Below are positions 52,940-61,363 of a DNA stretch of 64,000 bases, piece after piece. Source of the DNA: Hyphomicrobium sp. (GTDB taxonomy: Bacteria > Pseudomonadota > Alphaproteobacteria > Rhizobiales > Hyphomicrobiaceae). The stretch is taken from NCBI RefSeq assembly GCF_003987855.1, contig NZ_RXIZ01000012.1:88164-152163 (forward strand), read 5' to 3'. The first letter of the stretch is position 1. Each line of letters starts with the position of its first letter. Position numbers and translations under genes: made by a program. The notes under the pieces were generated by a model, which had not been told where the DNA came from, ran no database searches, and saw nothing but the letters and a program-made list of their open reading frames with translations.

Positions 52940-55789
52940 ATGCAGGATACGACGCCCGCTGTCGGTTCGGCCAAACTCGACGAAACCGAGCTGGTCAATC
53001 AACTGAAGCGTCTCAGAGCGCAAATCCCTGACAACCCCTCGCTCAATCCCATTCTGAACGTCGCCTTCGATCTTTCTCGCCGGCTCGAATCCAGCGAAGT
53101 GACCTTCGACGAGATGAAGGCCCTCGCTGGCCGCCTGATGGATCGCGCCTTTGTGCGTCGCGCCCGCGGCCTGCGCGAGAAGATCGGCTACGTCGATCAA
53201 TCGACCACCCTCAAGGATTTCACCGCCTACGTTGAAAAGACCGCCAACGAGTCGGGCAATAATCTGGAAGCATTCGCCGAGCGCTGGTCACGGGCGCGCA
53301 CCGGCATCGTTCTTACCGCTCACCCGACGTTTGGGCTCTCGGATGCCCTCTATCGCCGGATGGTCGACATCGCTGTCGCCGATCCATCTTCGGACGTGGC
53401 CATCGGCCTGCCGCACCGTCCCGAAGACAAGCTTACCCTGCACCACGAGCACAAGTGTGCGCAGGACGCGATCCGCAATCTCCGCAACGCTTACGAAGAG
53501 TTGCTGCACGGGTTCTATAGCGTCGCCGCGCAGAAGTTCGGCGACGCCGCTTTCAAGGTCCGTCCGAAGATGACGACCTTTGCGTCCTGGGTGGGTTACG
53601 ACCTCGACGGCCGTACCGACATCACCTGGACTTTTTCATTCGAGACCCGTTTGCGCGAAAAACGCGCCGCGCTCGCCGATATTCGTGAACGCTTCGTCGT
53701 TCTGAAGCACAAGCTGGAAAGTGGCGATGCAGCTCAACGCGTCGCCCGTCAGATCGTCGGCAAGCTCGATCTCGGCATCGCCGCCGTCGATGAGCAGTTG
53801 AAGGCTCTTGAAGGCTTCACGAACAACACGGAAGGCCTTGCGAAGGCGGCCAACGTCATGACCAAGACGGACGGCTACAATCTGCTGACCGTCGAGTCGC
53901 TTCAAGCGCTCTTCGATACACTGATCGACACTGTGCAAGCCCCGCAAATGAAGCGGGCGACGGCAGCGCTTGCCGGTCTGGTCGAGGCGACTGGTCTTGG
54001 CATGTCGCATATCCATCTGCGTATCAACGCGCTGCAGCTGCACAACGCCTTCCGTGCGTATGTGCATGAGCCTTGGACGCGCGACCTCACCGAAAGCCAG
54101 TCACTCGTCCGTATCGTCGAGATGATCAAGAACACGCCGCGCGAGACAGTGAACTTCGCGACGCTTGATCTGGAAAGTGCGACCGCGATCCGCCAATTCG
54201 CGTTGACCGCGCAGATCATGAAGCACGTCGACAAGGAAACGCCGATCCGCTTTCTGATCGCGGAATGTGAGTCTCCCGCGACCGTGTTGATCGCCGTGTT
54301 CTTCGCCAAGCTTTTCGGCGTCGATCACATCACCGACATCTCACCCCTGTTCGAGACGCCGACCGGCCTTGAGAACGGCGCCCGCATCATGGAGCGCCTG
54401 GTCGAGGAAGAGACCTATCGGGAGTACGTGCGCGGCCGCAAGCGCCTGAGCATCCAGACAGGGTTTTCCGACGCTGGCCGGTTTATTGGTCAGATCTCCG
54501 CGACCCTCGCAGTCGAACGATTTTACAAGGCGCTCGCTGCGCTCGTCGACACCGCCAAGCTCGAAGGCATCGAAACGCTTCTGTTTTCGACCCACGGCGA
54601 GTCCATGGGCCGAGGTGCGCATCCCGGCACGCTGTACCGTCGCCTGCACTATGTGATGACGAACGAGGCGCGCCGCCGATTCGGCGCCGCGAATATTCCT
54701 GTCAAGCACGAGACCAGCTTCCAAGGCGGTGACGGTTACGTATTCTTCGGCAACCGCGCATTGACGACGCGCGCGCTGGCCACCATCATCGTGGACGGTG
54801 ACATTCCACCGGCCGAAAAGGATCCGTTCTACGCCGCGCAGGATTTCAGTCTCGACTTCTTCTTGAGGTTGCGCGCATTCCAGCAGGACCTGTTCGCGCA
54901 CGACGGCTACCGCGCCGTGCTTGGCGCCTTTGGCCCGAACCTCCTGTTCAAGACAGGTTCGCGTCCGGTGAAGCGCCAGGGCGATCACGCTTCCGATCGT
55001 GGCAATCCAGCCCGCATGCGCGCTATCCCGAATAACGCAATTCTGCAGCAGTTCGGCTACATCGCGAACGTCGTTGCGGGCCTTGGAACGGCAGTCGGGG
55101 TCGATCGCGATCGCTTTTACAAGCTCGCTAGGAAGTCGAAGCGGCTGCAGTCGCTGCTTGCGATGATCGCCCACGGCAAAACGATATCCAGCCTCAACGC
55201 GATGGCCGCCAACGCTCAACTGTTCAACGCCGGCCTTTGGGCTTCCCGCGCCTCGTGGGGCCGCGAACAATCCTTAAACAGCGCCTTCCGCACCCTCGCC
55301 ACGCATCTGCTTCCCGACGATCGTCACGGCGACATCTCCGAACTCGTCCATCTTCTGCGTCTCGATGCGATCGATCTCCACGCCATTCTCGCCGATCTCA
55401 ACATCGAAGACGGAATGGTGCCTGACGAGAACCGCTTGGAGCTGGATCTTCTGCAGGCGATCCGTCTCGCGCTCATCATGCGCATCTTCATTCTGGCGGC
55501 GCAGCTTCCCCGCTTCGCACCGCAAGACGGTCTATCGCACACGCAGGTTCTCGAGATGGCGTTGAGCCTTGAGATCCCGGAAGTCCTGAGCGTGCTCCGC
55601 AAGGCCTTCCCGCATGACGAGAAGAACCTGACAGCGAAATCATTTGACGAGCAGGCGAGCTACCGGCCGCGCGGCATCGACGATTACGCGCGCCTCGAAA
55701 CCGAAATCCTCACGCCGATGGAGACCTCGTACGAATTCGTGCGGGAGATCGGGACGGGGATATCGCACCACTTCGGGGCGTTCGGCTGA
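52940..55789 (+). CDS. ppc: Phosphoenolpyruvate carboxylase, divergent methylotroph type
   Basis: 949 residues from ATG 52940, with GGAG 8 bases upstream; TTG 52934 and GTG 52937 are in-frame alternatives. It supplies oxaloacetate in the serine cycle from PEP and bicarbonate. Family marks are IVLTAHPTFGLSDALYRRM (catalytic His), SWVGYDLDGRTDITW, and LLFSTHGESMGRGAHPG, which corresponds to the catalytic Arg loop. Both loops differ from the E. coli consensus (TAHPTE and FHGRGGSIGRGG), and the chain ends GTGISHHFGAFG rather than in the usual Asn-Thr-Gly. Methylobacterium PEPC, likewise acetyl-CoA-independent, is the likely nearest relative. It is the last gene of the block. Confidence 0.93.
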   Translation: MQDTTPAVGSAKLDETELVNQLKRLRAQIPDNPSLNPILNVAFDLSRRLESSEVTFDEMKALAGRLMDRAFVRRARGLREKIGYVDQSTTLKDFTAYVEKTANESGNNLEAFAERWSRARTGIVLTAHPTFGLSDALYRRMVDIAVADPSSDVAIGLPHRPEDKLTLHHEHKCAQDAIRNLRNAYEELLHGFYSVAAQKFGDAAFKVRPKMTTFASWVGYDLDGRTDITWTFSFETRLREKRAALADIRERFVVLKHKLESGDAAQRVARQIVGKLDLGIAAVDEQLKALEGFTNNTEGLAKAANVMTKTDGYNLLTVESLQALFDTLIDTVQAPQMKRATAALAGLVEATGLGMSHIHLRINALQLHNAFRAYVHEPWTRDLTESQSLVRIVEMIKNTPRETVNFATLDLESATAIRQFALTAQIMKHVDKETPIRFLIAECESPATVLIAVFFAKLFGVDHITDISPLFETPTGLENGARIMERLVEEETYREYVRGRKRLSIQTGFSDAGRFIGQISATLAVERFYKALAALVDTAKLEGIETLLFSTHGESMGRGAHPGTLYRRLHYVMTNEARRRFGAANIPVKHETSFQGGDGYVFFGNRALTTRALATIIVDGDIPPAEKDPFYAAQDFSLDFFLRLRAFQQDLFAHDGYRAVLGAFGPNLLFKTGSRPVKRQGDHASDRGNPARMRAIPNNAILQQFGYIANVVAGLGTAVGVDRDRFYKLARKSKRLQSLLAMIAHGKTISSLNAMAANAQLFNAGLWASRASWGREQSLNSAFRTLATHLLPDDRHGDISELVHLLRLDAIDLHAILADLNIEDGMVPDENRLELDLLQAIRLALIMRIFILAAQLPRFAPQDGLSHTQVLEMALSLEIPEVLSVLRKAFPHDEKNLTAKSFDEQASYRPRGIDDYARLETEILTPMETSYEFVREIGTGISHHFGAFG

Positions 55790-55795
55790 GTCGAC

Positions 55796-56746
55796 TCAGC
55801 GCCGGGCGTTGCCCCGGCGCTTTCCTTCAGAAGTGCCAGCCGTAAGATCTTCGGCGAACAACGCGAAAATTTCGCCTTTGCTGGTTTCTGTGTCGAGCCA
55901 GAGGAAGGGCAAATCGGGCCGGGCCGCCTCCAAGTCCTTCTGCGCCTCGCCAATCTCGACGATGAGACTTCCTTTCGGCGCGAGCCACTTAGGCGCTTCT
56001 TCGAGGATGCGTCGCACCAGATCCAGACCGTCTACTCCCCCGAGATGCGCGAGCTTTGGTTCGGCTTTGTACTCAGGTGGAAAGGCGGCAACGCTTTCGG
56101 CCGTGACATACGGCGGATTCGATATGATCACGTCATACCGCTCCGGCGGCAAGCTTCCGAACAAGTCCGATTTCAACGCGCGAACACGGCTTTCCAGTCG
56201 ATAGTCCCTGATATTCCGGTGCGCGACTGCCAGAGCATCCTCCGAGATATCGACCGCATCGATTTTCGCGTTTGGAAAGGCTTCAGCCGCCAAGATCGCG
56301 AGGCAGCCGGATCCCGTGCATAGATCGAGCACGCGCGTGATGCCGTTGGCGTTTGCCACGATCGTTGAGAGATGATCGTCCGCCAGTAGCTCGCCGATCA
56401 GCGATCGCGGCACGATGACCCGTTCGTCGACGTAAAACTTGCGGCCCTGGATGAAGGCGGCATTCGTCAGATAAGCGGCCGGCTTGCGCGTTTCGATTCG
56501 TGTTGAGATCACGAATTCGACGTTGTCGCGTTCTGCTGCCGTCAATCGGCAATCGAGCCACGGGTTGATGTCTTCGATCGGCAGGTCGAGCGTCGAAAGA
56601 ATGAGAAAAGCCGCTTCGTCGACCGCGTTATCGGTCCCGTGCCCATAGATCAGCCCCGCCCGAGTCATGCAGGTGACGGCGTATCTCAGCCAGTCGCGAA
56701 CCGTCTTGAGCTCATCGAGGGGCGATCGCGGAGACTCTGATGGCAT
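55796..56746 (-). CDS. prmB: Ribosomal protein L3 N5-glutamine methyltransferase
   Basis: 316 residues from ATG 56746; a longer frame from 56818 adds a Ser/Arg-rich stretch. An N-terminal helical domain is followed by a class I methyltransferase domain: motif I VLDLCTGSGCLAILAAEAF and the diagnostic glutamine-methylating NPPY in IISNPPYVTAES. IVPRSLIGELL and the spacing favour PrmB over PrmC/HemK. It methylates a Gln of L3 during ribosome assembly. It converges on ppc. Confidence 0.92.
   Translation of the reverse strand: MPSESPRSPLDELKTVRDWLRYAVTCMTRAGLIYGHGTDNAVDEAAFLILSTLDLPIEDINPWLDCRLTAAERDNVEFVISTRIETRKPAAYLTNAAFIQGRKFYVDERVIVPRSLIGELLADDHLSTIVANANGITRVLDLCTGSGCLAILAAEAFPNAKIDAVDISEDALAVAHRNIRDYRLESRVRALKSDLFGSLPPERYDVIISNPPYVTAESVAAFPPEYKAEPKLAHLGGVDGLDLVRRILEEAPKWLAPKGSLIVEIGEAQKDLEAARPDLPFLWLDTETSKGEIFALFAEDLTAGTSEGKRRGNARR
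55798..55828 (+). terminator. Terminator at the end of the serine-cycle block
   Basis: AGCGCCGGG and CCCGGCGCT form a perfect 9-bp stem with a 6-base loop, followed by TTTCCTTC. It starts 9 bases after the ppc stop and overlaps the 3' end of convergent prmB. A 14-base palindrome CTGAGTCGACTCAG spans the ppc stop just before it. Confidence 0.55.
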
Positions 56747-56765
56747 GAAAATGCCCTGGGAAAAC

Positions 56766-57776
56766 TTAGGTCGTAGCCGGGAGCTCGTCGAAACCGATGA
56801 GCCTGCGCTGCTCTTCATCCCAAAGCTTGAGACGGGTGCAGCGAAGGCTTTCGCCCAGCGTCAGCCGGTTGATGGATTTGAGTTCCGGACTTGCCTCGAG
56901 ACATCCCATGAGCCGGTAATTGGGAATCATGCTGTTGAGGTGGTGGATGTGGTGCAGGCCGATATTCCCCGTGAACCAGTTGAGGACCTTCGGCAGATCG
57001 TAATAGGAGGATCCGAGTAGGGCGGCGACCTGAAAATCCCAGCCCTCCGTCTGCTCCCACGTCGTTTCTTCGAACTGGTGCTGGATGAAGAACAGCCAGC
57101 CGCCCGCTGCCGCCGCGATGTGCAGCACCGGTAAACCGACCCAAAGCACATTGGCGATGCCGAAGGCGTAGCAAAGCGGCGCATAGAGCGCGACCAAGCC
57201 GAGATTCAACGCCAGCACGCTCTTCCAGGCATCCCGCGCGGCCAGCGAATGGAGCCACGGCAGGCGCTGGATGATCACGAAATAGGCGGGAACGCCGATG
57301 CCGAACAGAAAAGCCGGATGGCGGTAGATCTTGTACTGAAGCTTAGCAAGGGTCGAAAGCTTCCGATATTCGGCTACCGTCATCGTCTTGATGTCGCCAG
57401 CGCCGCGACGATCGAGATTCCCTGACGTTGCGTGGTGCTGTGCATGCTCGCGCCGCCAAAGACCATATGGGGCAAGCGTCAGAAGGCTCATCGCGCGGCC
57501 GACAAAATCGTTCAGCGCCCGGGAAGCGAAGAACGAGCCATGCCCGCAGTCGTGCTGGATGATGAAGGCCCTGACAAGTAGCCCAGCCGCAGGCAGCGCC
57601 AGCAGAAGAGTAGCCCAGTAGGCGTGATTGACGGTCGCGAACATGGCGCCGACGATTGCGATGAGAGGAACGATCGTCGTCAGTAGCTGCAGCGCCGCGA
57701 GCCGAGGAACGGAGCCTCGGTATTTTTGGCAATGTGCGGCGAGACGGCGAACGCGCTGTTTGTCGGTTTCGGGCAT
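56766..57776 (-). CDS. Fatty acid desaturase family membrane protein
   Basis: 336 residues from ATG 57776; an AGGAGG lies 2 bases upstream, a short spacing, so the longer frame from TTG 57917 (383 residues) remains possible. The three His boxes of membrane di-iron desaturases are present: HDCGHGSFF, REHAQHHATSG (HxxHH type) and HHIHHLNSMIPNY. Four or so hydrophobic helices surround them. It acts on acyl lipids or carotenoids in the inner membrane; the double-bond position is not predictable. It lies 19 bases upstream of prmB on the same strand. Confidence 0.88.
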   Translation of the reverse strand: MPETDKQRVRRLAAHCQKYRGSVPRLAALQLLTTIVPLIAIVGAMFATVNHAYWATLLLALPAAGLLVRAFIIQHDCGHGSFFASRALNDFVGRAMSLLTLAPYGLWRREHAQHHATSGNLDRRGAGDIKTMTVAEYRKLSTLAKLQYKIYRHPAFLFGIGVPAYFVIIQRLPWLHSLAARDAWKSVLALNLGLVALYAPLCYAFGIANVLWVGLPVLHIAAAAGGWLFFIQHQFEETTWEQTEGWDFQVAALLGSSYYDLPKVLNWFTGNIGLHHIHHLNSMIPNYRLMGCLEASPELKSINRLTLGESLRCTRLKLWDEEQRRLIGFDELPATT

Positions 57777-58029
57777 TGCCTCCTGCGTTGAGAGGCGCTC
57801 GCGAACCAAAGCGTCGGCCCGACCTTCTGCCTGCAGCGGCTGCTTAAGGTTCACGTTCAATGCTTTGTCCCCCTGAGGAATCGACAGGCGCACAGTGGCA
57901 GCGGTCGCGTAGCACAATCAACCTGCTCCGCGAAACGCCAGTGACGTCATTTGAGGCAGTAAAACGTGCGGAAAGTCGCGATTTCTGCGCAAAAATCGTC
58001 GCGTTGTCCGCCGCGGGAGCATTGGTGCG

Positions 58030-58061
58030 AAAAAAAGAGGGCCGGAATGTGCCCGGCCCTC
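58030..58061 (-). terminator. Rho-independent terminator of the triple-repeat exported protein gene
   Basis: On the minus strand GAGGGCCGG and CCGGCCCTC form a perfect 9-bp stem with a 7-base loop, followed at once by TTTTTTT. It lies 34 bases past the stop of the gene at 58096. This is a textbook intrinsic terminator and separates that gene from the desaturase operon. Confidence 0.88.
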
Positions 58062-58095
58062 CCGATTTCTCCCATGGCGACCCATCGCCGGAACC

Positions 58096-59463
58096 TTAGT
58101 GCTGGCCCCAGATCTCGACGATTGCCGAGCCCCTGCCCTTGGCCGAGGAGTCGAAGAACCGCGAGCGATACTTAGCTTCGATATGGTCGATGGCTTGACG
58201 GCGTCCGCCCCGGATATCGATCGGGCCGAACGTGCCACCGGCGTCGACACGCGTCCGGATCGGGACCGTCTCCTCCTCACCGTCGCGGTAGACCACCTTG
58301 ATCTCATTCAGGGTGATGGCGCGATCACGTACCGTCACGCGCAGCCGCCGAAAGCCACCCTCGTTGCTGGCGATCGGAATGATATCCTTGTCGAATCCGA
58401 TGAAGCCCGCGGTCTGCGCACCAAGCAGCACCCAGCCCTGGTTATACTTGCGGCCTTCGCCGTTGGGTCCAAGCCAGCCGGGAGCGTACTGCCCGAAAAG
58501 TTCGATACGCGCCTGACCGTTGAAGCTCGGCCGTGAGCGATAGACCAGCTGAATCTCCCGGATGAACCGGTCTCCCCTGAGGTCGATCCAGTTCGTACGC
58601 GAGTTCTTCGGTATGTCGGCGTTGATCGCCAGCGTATCGCTTTCGCCATTCGCGTAGACGATTTTCATCTCGTTGATGTGGATGTCGTTGTCCAACACAC
58701 GCAAGCGAATTCGCGCGAACTTGCCGATTTCCGCTCCGACGCGAATGACATCGCGGTCGGTCAGGAAGCCGACGTATTGGGCCCCAAACAGCACGTCGCC
58801 GCCCGGTGTTTGTTGACCGGGTGCCGTCGGTGTCGCCACCGGAACTGTAGGACGAACGGCGATGCCCGAGTTCCCGCCACGCGGCGGTCCGTCATAGCTT
58901 TCCGCCGGCCCGCTACGGCCTGCACGATCCATCGACCGGCCTTCCGGGTCCTGGATGCCGATGACCTGGAGCCGCCCGCGGCCGTAACCAGGTGCCTGCT
59001 CGATCACGATTTGATCGATGAACTTGCTGTCGAAAGTGGGATTGATCGGCCGGCTGCGCTCGCCCCAGTACATGTCGATCTGGCGATCCTCGGTCCACAC
59101 GCTGCCATCGCCGTAGACGATTTTCACGCGTCGGACATCGAACAGCTTGCCCATCGCATTCTTGATACGAATGCCTTTATAGGCGCCCTTGGCCTGCCGC
59201 ACGTCGATCGTATAGCGGTCGAGCGATAGGTCGACGTCCGTTTCGGTGATCAGAATGAGCTGATCTCCGTGACGATAATGATAGCGATGCCTGTGGCGGT
59301 GACGGTAGCGCCAGGATTGCGCCTCCGCGACCGATGCTTTGCTCGTCAAGCCGATCAGGCCGGCGGCGCCGACCGTGACTGCTGTACCGACGCCGCCCAA
59401 CTCTGCCGCGCCTGTGGCCAAAATGGCGCACAGCCCCAGTACCAGTCTGCGCAACATAAACAT
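58096..59463 (-). CDS. Exported protein with three DUF2541-like beta repeats
   Basis: 455 residues from ATG 59463 (M at 59457 equally good), which opens a long signal segment (LRRLVLGLCAILATGAAELG onward). Right after it comes an Arg/His-rich run, WRYRHRHRHRYHYRHGD. Three related beta modules follow. Each contains a V-x-V-x-Y-x-[DN]-G strand followed by an IDLRG or DIRGGR motif and I-x-x-I-x-x-x-Y-x-S: near KIVYGDGSVWTEDRQ, KIVYANGESDTLAINAD and KVVYRDGEEETVPIRTR. The modules resemble the DUF2541 family. Function is unknown; the His-rich strip could bind metal. It is monocistronic, with its own terminator. Confidence 0.78.
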   Translation of the reverse strand: MFMLRRLVLGLCAILATGAAELGGVGTAVTVGAAGLIGLTSKASVAEAQSWRYRHRHRHRYHYRHGDQLILITETDVDLSLDRYTIDVRQAKGAYKGIRIKNAMGKLFDVRRVKIVYGDGSVWTEDRQIDMYWGERSRPINPTFDSKFIDQIVIEQAPGYGRGRLQVIGIQDPEGRSMDRAGRSGPAESYDGPPRGGNSGIAVRPTVPVATPTAPGQQTPGGDVLFGAQYVGFLTDRDVIRVGAEIGKFARIRLRVLDNDIHINEMKIVYANGESDTLAINADIPKNSRTNWIDLRGDRFIREIQLVYRSRPSFNGQARIELFGQYAPGWLGPNGEGRKYNQGWVLLGAQTAGFIGFDKDIIPIASNEGGFRRLRVTVRDRAITLNEIKVVYRDGEEETVPIRTRVDAGGTFGPIDIRGGRRQAIDHIEAKYRSRFFDSSAKGRGSAIVEIWGQH

Positions 59464-59979
59464 AACCCCTCTGGTTACTAACGCCCGTGCCCCTAGCGCG
59501 CGCACTTTAGCGATAGCGACTCAAAACAGGGAGCGCTCTGACCGTTGTTAGACTGTTCAGCAAAAACGATGGTGTGAATCTGCAACACAAACTTCTGCCA
59601 GCTTCGCCCGCAGCTTGTGCGCGCTAAAGAAGAATCCGTGTTTGCTCGCTTATGCGCCGTTTGCACACGGATTTATTTGCTCTGTGCAAAGACGGGACTG
59701 CACCCCAATCCCACAAACAGGGCAGTGCTGGTTAGAGAACTTGCGGTTGCAAGATGTAATGACAATTCAGATGGCGCTCGACTAGCGAGGTTAGATGCGC
59801 AATCAACACACGACGATCCAGCTTAGCTTAGCAACGCGGAGAATCCTGGGGCAGCGCTAGTTGCTCGTAGGCATCTATGACATTGCACCGCGGCAACAGG
59901 GGAGGACGAAAGACTTAGCGGTGTCGCGAAAGCCCTGTCTGTGATGCCACCAACAGCTGTATAGTCAGTATAGATCTTG
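59464..59979. other. Long intergenic region upstream of the predicted sRNA
   Basis: About 516 bases, AT-richer than its surroundings and with frequent stops in all frames. It probably carries the promoter of the minus-strand exported-protein gene and, toward its end, that of the small RNA. -10-like hexamers TATAGT (59960-59965) and TATAGA (59969-59974) face right. No ORF here is convincing. Confidence 0.5.
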
Positions 59980-60051
59980 GCGTCGCTCCCACGTTCCCTG
60001 ACGTAGATCTACTTAAGCCCCGCAGTCTCCCCCGACTGCGGGATTTTTTTT
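59980..60051 (+). ncRNA. Predicted small RNA with C-rich loops
   Basis: A plus-strand terminator at 60019-60051 has no plus-strand gene to serve: the nearest is ppc, over 4 kb away and already terminated. TATAGA (59969-59974) would start a transcript near 59980, giving about 72 bases. It could fold into ACGT-TCCCTG-ACGT, GTAGATCTAC (palindrome) and the terminator hairpin with loop TCCCCC. Loops rich in UCCC that can pair with Shine-Dalgarno sequences are common in Hfq-dependent sRNAs of alphaproteobacteria. No known family is recognised. The start is uncertain, and a longer transcript is possible. Confidence 0.5.
60019..60051 (+). terminator. Strong orphan Rho-independent terminator
   Basis: CCCGCAGTC and GACTGCGGG make a perfect 9-bp stem with a 6-base loop, followed by ATTTTTTTT. 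The U-tract exists only on the plus strand, so the element ends a rightward transcript, not the minus-strand gene whose stop is at 60069. Confidence 0.85.
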
Positions 60052-60068
60052 GTTCGAAGCCGTGAACT

Positions 60069-61259
60069 TCAGGATTTGTCCCAAGCGGCAAAGCCTGCGG
60101 CTTTTGCCTCGTCCTCGCTGCAGAACCAACGGCCGCCCCGATCAGTCCTGACGCGCGCCTCCGCGTACGCCTCTGACCATGGCAGGGCGTAGATCTTCGC
60201 GGACGCACGCACCACGCCCTTGATCGGACAACCGTCCGGCGCATCGCGCTTGGCGGCTTCCCATGCTTGATCGCGCCACGCTTGCGGGCGAACGACTTCT
60301 CCCTGCCAGATGCCGCGCTTGGCTTCCTTTGCGGAGCTTTCCTCGCTGCTGAGCGAACCAAAGAACGACGTGTCCGTCGCGAACGCATAGCCGTCTCGGA
60401 CAAGACCAACTGCGATGTCGTTTGAGCCGTCGACAAGACAATGGGCAAGCGTGCGGCCATCGCTATCCTGGCCGGAGGCGGTGCAGGTCACCTGATGGCC
60501 GCGAACAACCTTGTTGAGCGCCGCGCGCGCCGCAAAGGCGCAGTTCCAGCGGCGGCCGTTGTCGCGATAGCAAGGCTGCGCGGCGGCAGGCGCCTCGATC
60601 CCTTCAAGCCGTACGAGCGTGCCGTCGACCCGCAAGACGTCGCCGGAAAGGGCGGCGGCAGCTCCGGAAATAACATTGGAAACGGTGACGCGATGCGATG
60701 AGCCACCGGCAGCGGCGTCGACTGGGGCGTCCGATCCGATGTTCAATACCGGCGCGCTGATCCCATCCGCGCTGCGCAGCATCGGACCGCCGATGTAGAT
60801 CAGTCCGAGAACGAGCGCCGCGGTGATGAGGTGATGCGCCTGCAGCGGCGACTTTTTCGCCAGCGCAGGCAAGATAGAGAGCTTTTCTCGAACGGCATCC
60901 GCCGCCACGCGCGTCATCGGGCCTAACGGAGCCAAGATTCCAAGCAGTGCATCCTTCACCACGTTCCAACCGAAACGCGCCCACCGCGCCAGCAGCCAAA
61001 ACACGGCGATAGCTACATCGGCGATCGTCCAGCCAATGACAGAGAGAGCGCGAAAGAAGCCGTTCTTCGCCGCCGCCGCCCCTGCAAGTCCCGCGTCGAC
61101 GCCGGCGTCAGCGACGTTCTTGACCTTCTCGATTGCAGCAACGCGCGCGTCCTCAATCCGGCGCTGCCGGTCGGCGCGGCGCACGAGAACCGTCGTCCGC
61201 ACATAGTCTTTCCACTCGAAGCCTTCGCTTCGCCTGCGCCACCCGAACATCAGGTGCAT
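60069..61259 (-). CDS. Membrane protein with SNase-like and C-terminal sunset domains
   Basis: 396 residues. An N-terminal amphipathic part is followed by two hydrophobic segments (VIGWTIADVAIAVFWLLARW and ITAALVLGLIYIGG). Next comes an SNase-like domain (about 190-320): GDVLRVDGTLVRLEGIEAPA, with active-site positions equivalent to D40 and E43 occupied by Glu and Ala, and DSDGRTLAHCLV retaining Arg. The last 55 residues form a sunset-type module, CPIKGVVRASAKIYALPWS and GGRWFCSEDEAKAAGFAAW, which often follows thermonuclease domains. It is 104 bases upstream-to-downstream from the kinase gene on the same strand, possibly one operon. Confidence 0.85.
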   Translation of the reverse strand: MHLMFGWRRRSEGFEWKDYVRTTVLVRRADRQRRIEDARVAAIEKVKNVADAGVDAGLAGAAAAKNGFFRALSVIGWTIADVAIAVFWLLARWARFGWNVVKDALLGILAPLGPMTRVAADAVREKLSILPALAKKSPLQAHHLITAALVLGLIYIGGPMLRSADGISAPVLNIGSDAPVDAAAGGSSHRVTVSNVISGAAAALSGDVLRVDGTLVRLEGIEAPAAAQPCYRDNGRRWNCAFAARAALNKVVRGHQVTCTASGQDSDGRTLAHCLVDGSNDIAVGLVRDGYAFATDTSFFGSLSSEESSAKEAKRGIWQGEVVRPQAWRDQAWEAAKRDAPDGCPIKGVVRASAKIYALPWSEAYAEARVRTDRGGRWFCSEDEAKAAGFAAWDKS

Positions 61260-61363
61260 CCTCCCCGCAGAAAGATTCGTTGTTTGGCATTTTCGGGCGA
61301 ATGATGGCAGCCCTTTGTCAGTTCAAGAGCGGCCAACAAGCTTTTCGTCGGCGCAGAGCAGGT

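Noticed and set aside
59617-59826. 69-residue plus-strand ORF in the gap before the predicted sRNA
   Set aside because: Its composition is unlike the neighbours, it has no ribosome binding site, and it ends over 190 bases before the terminator. A non-coding RNA explains the terminator better.
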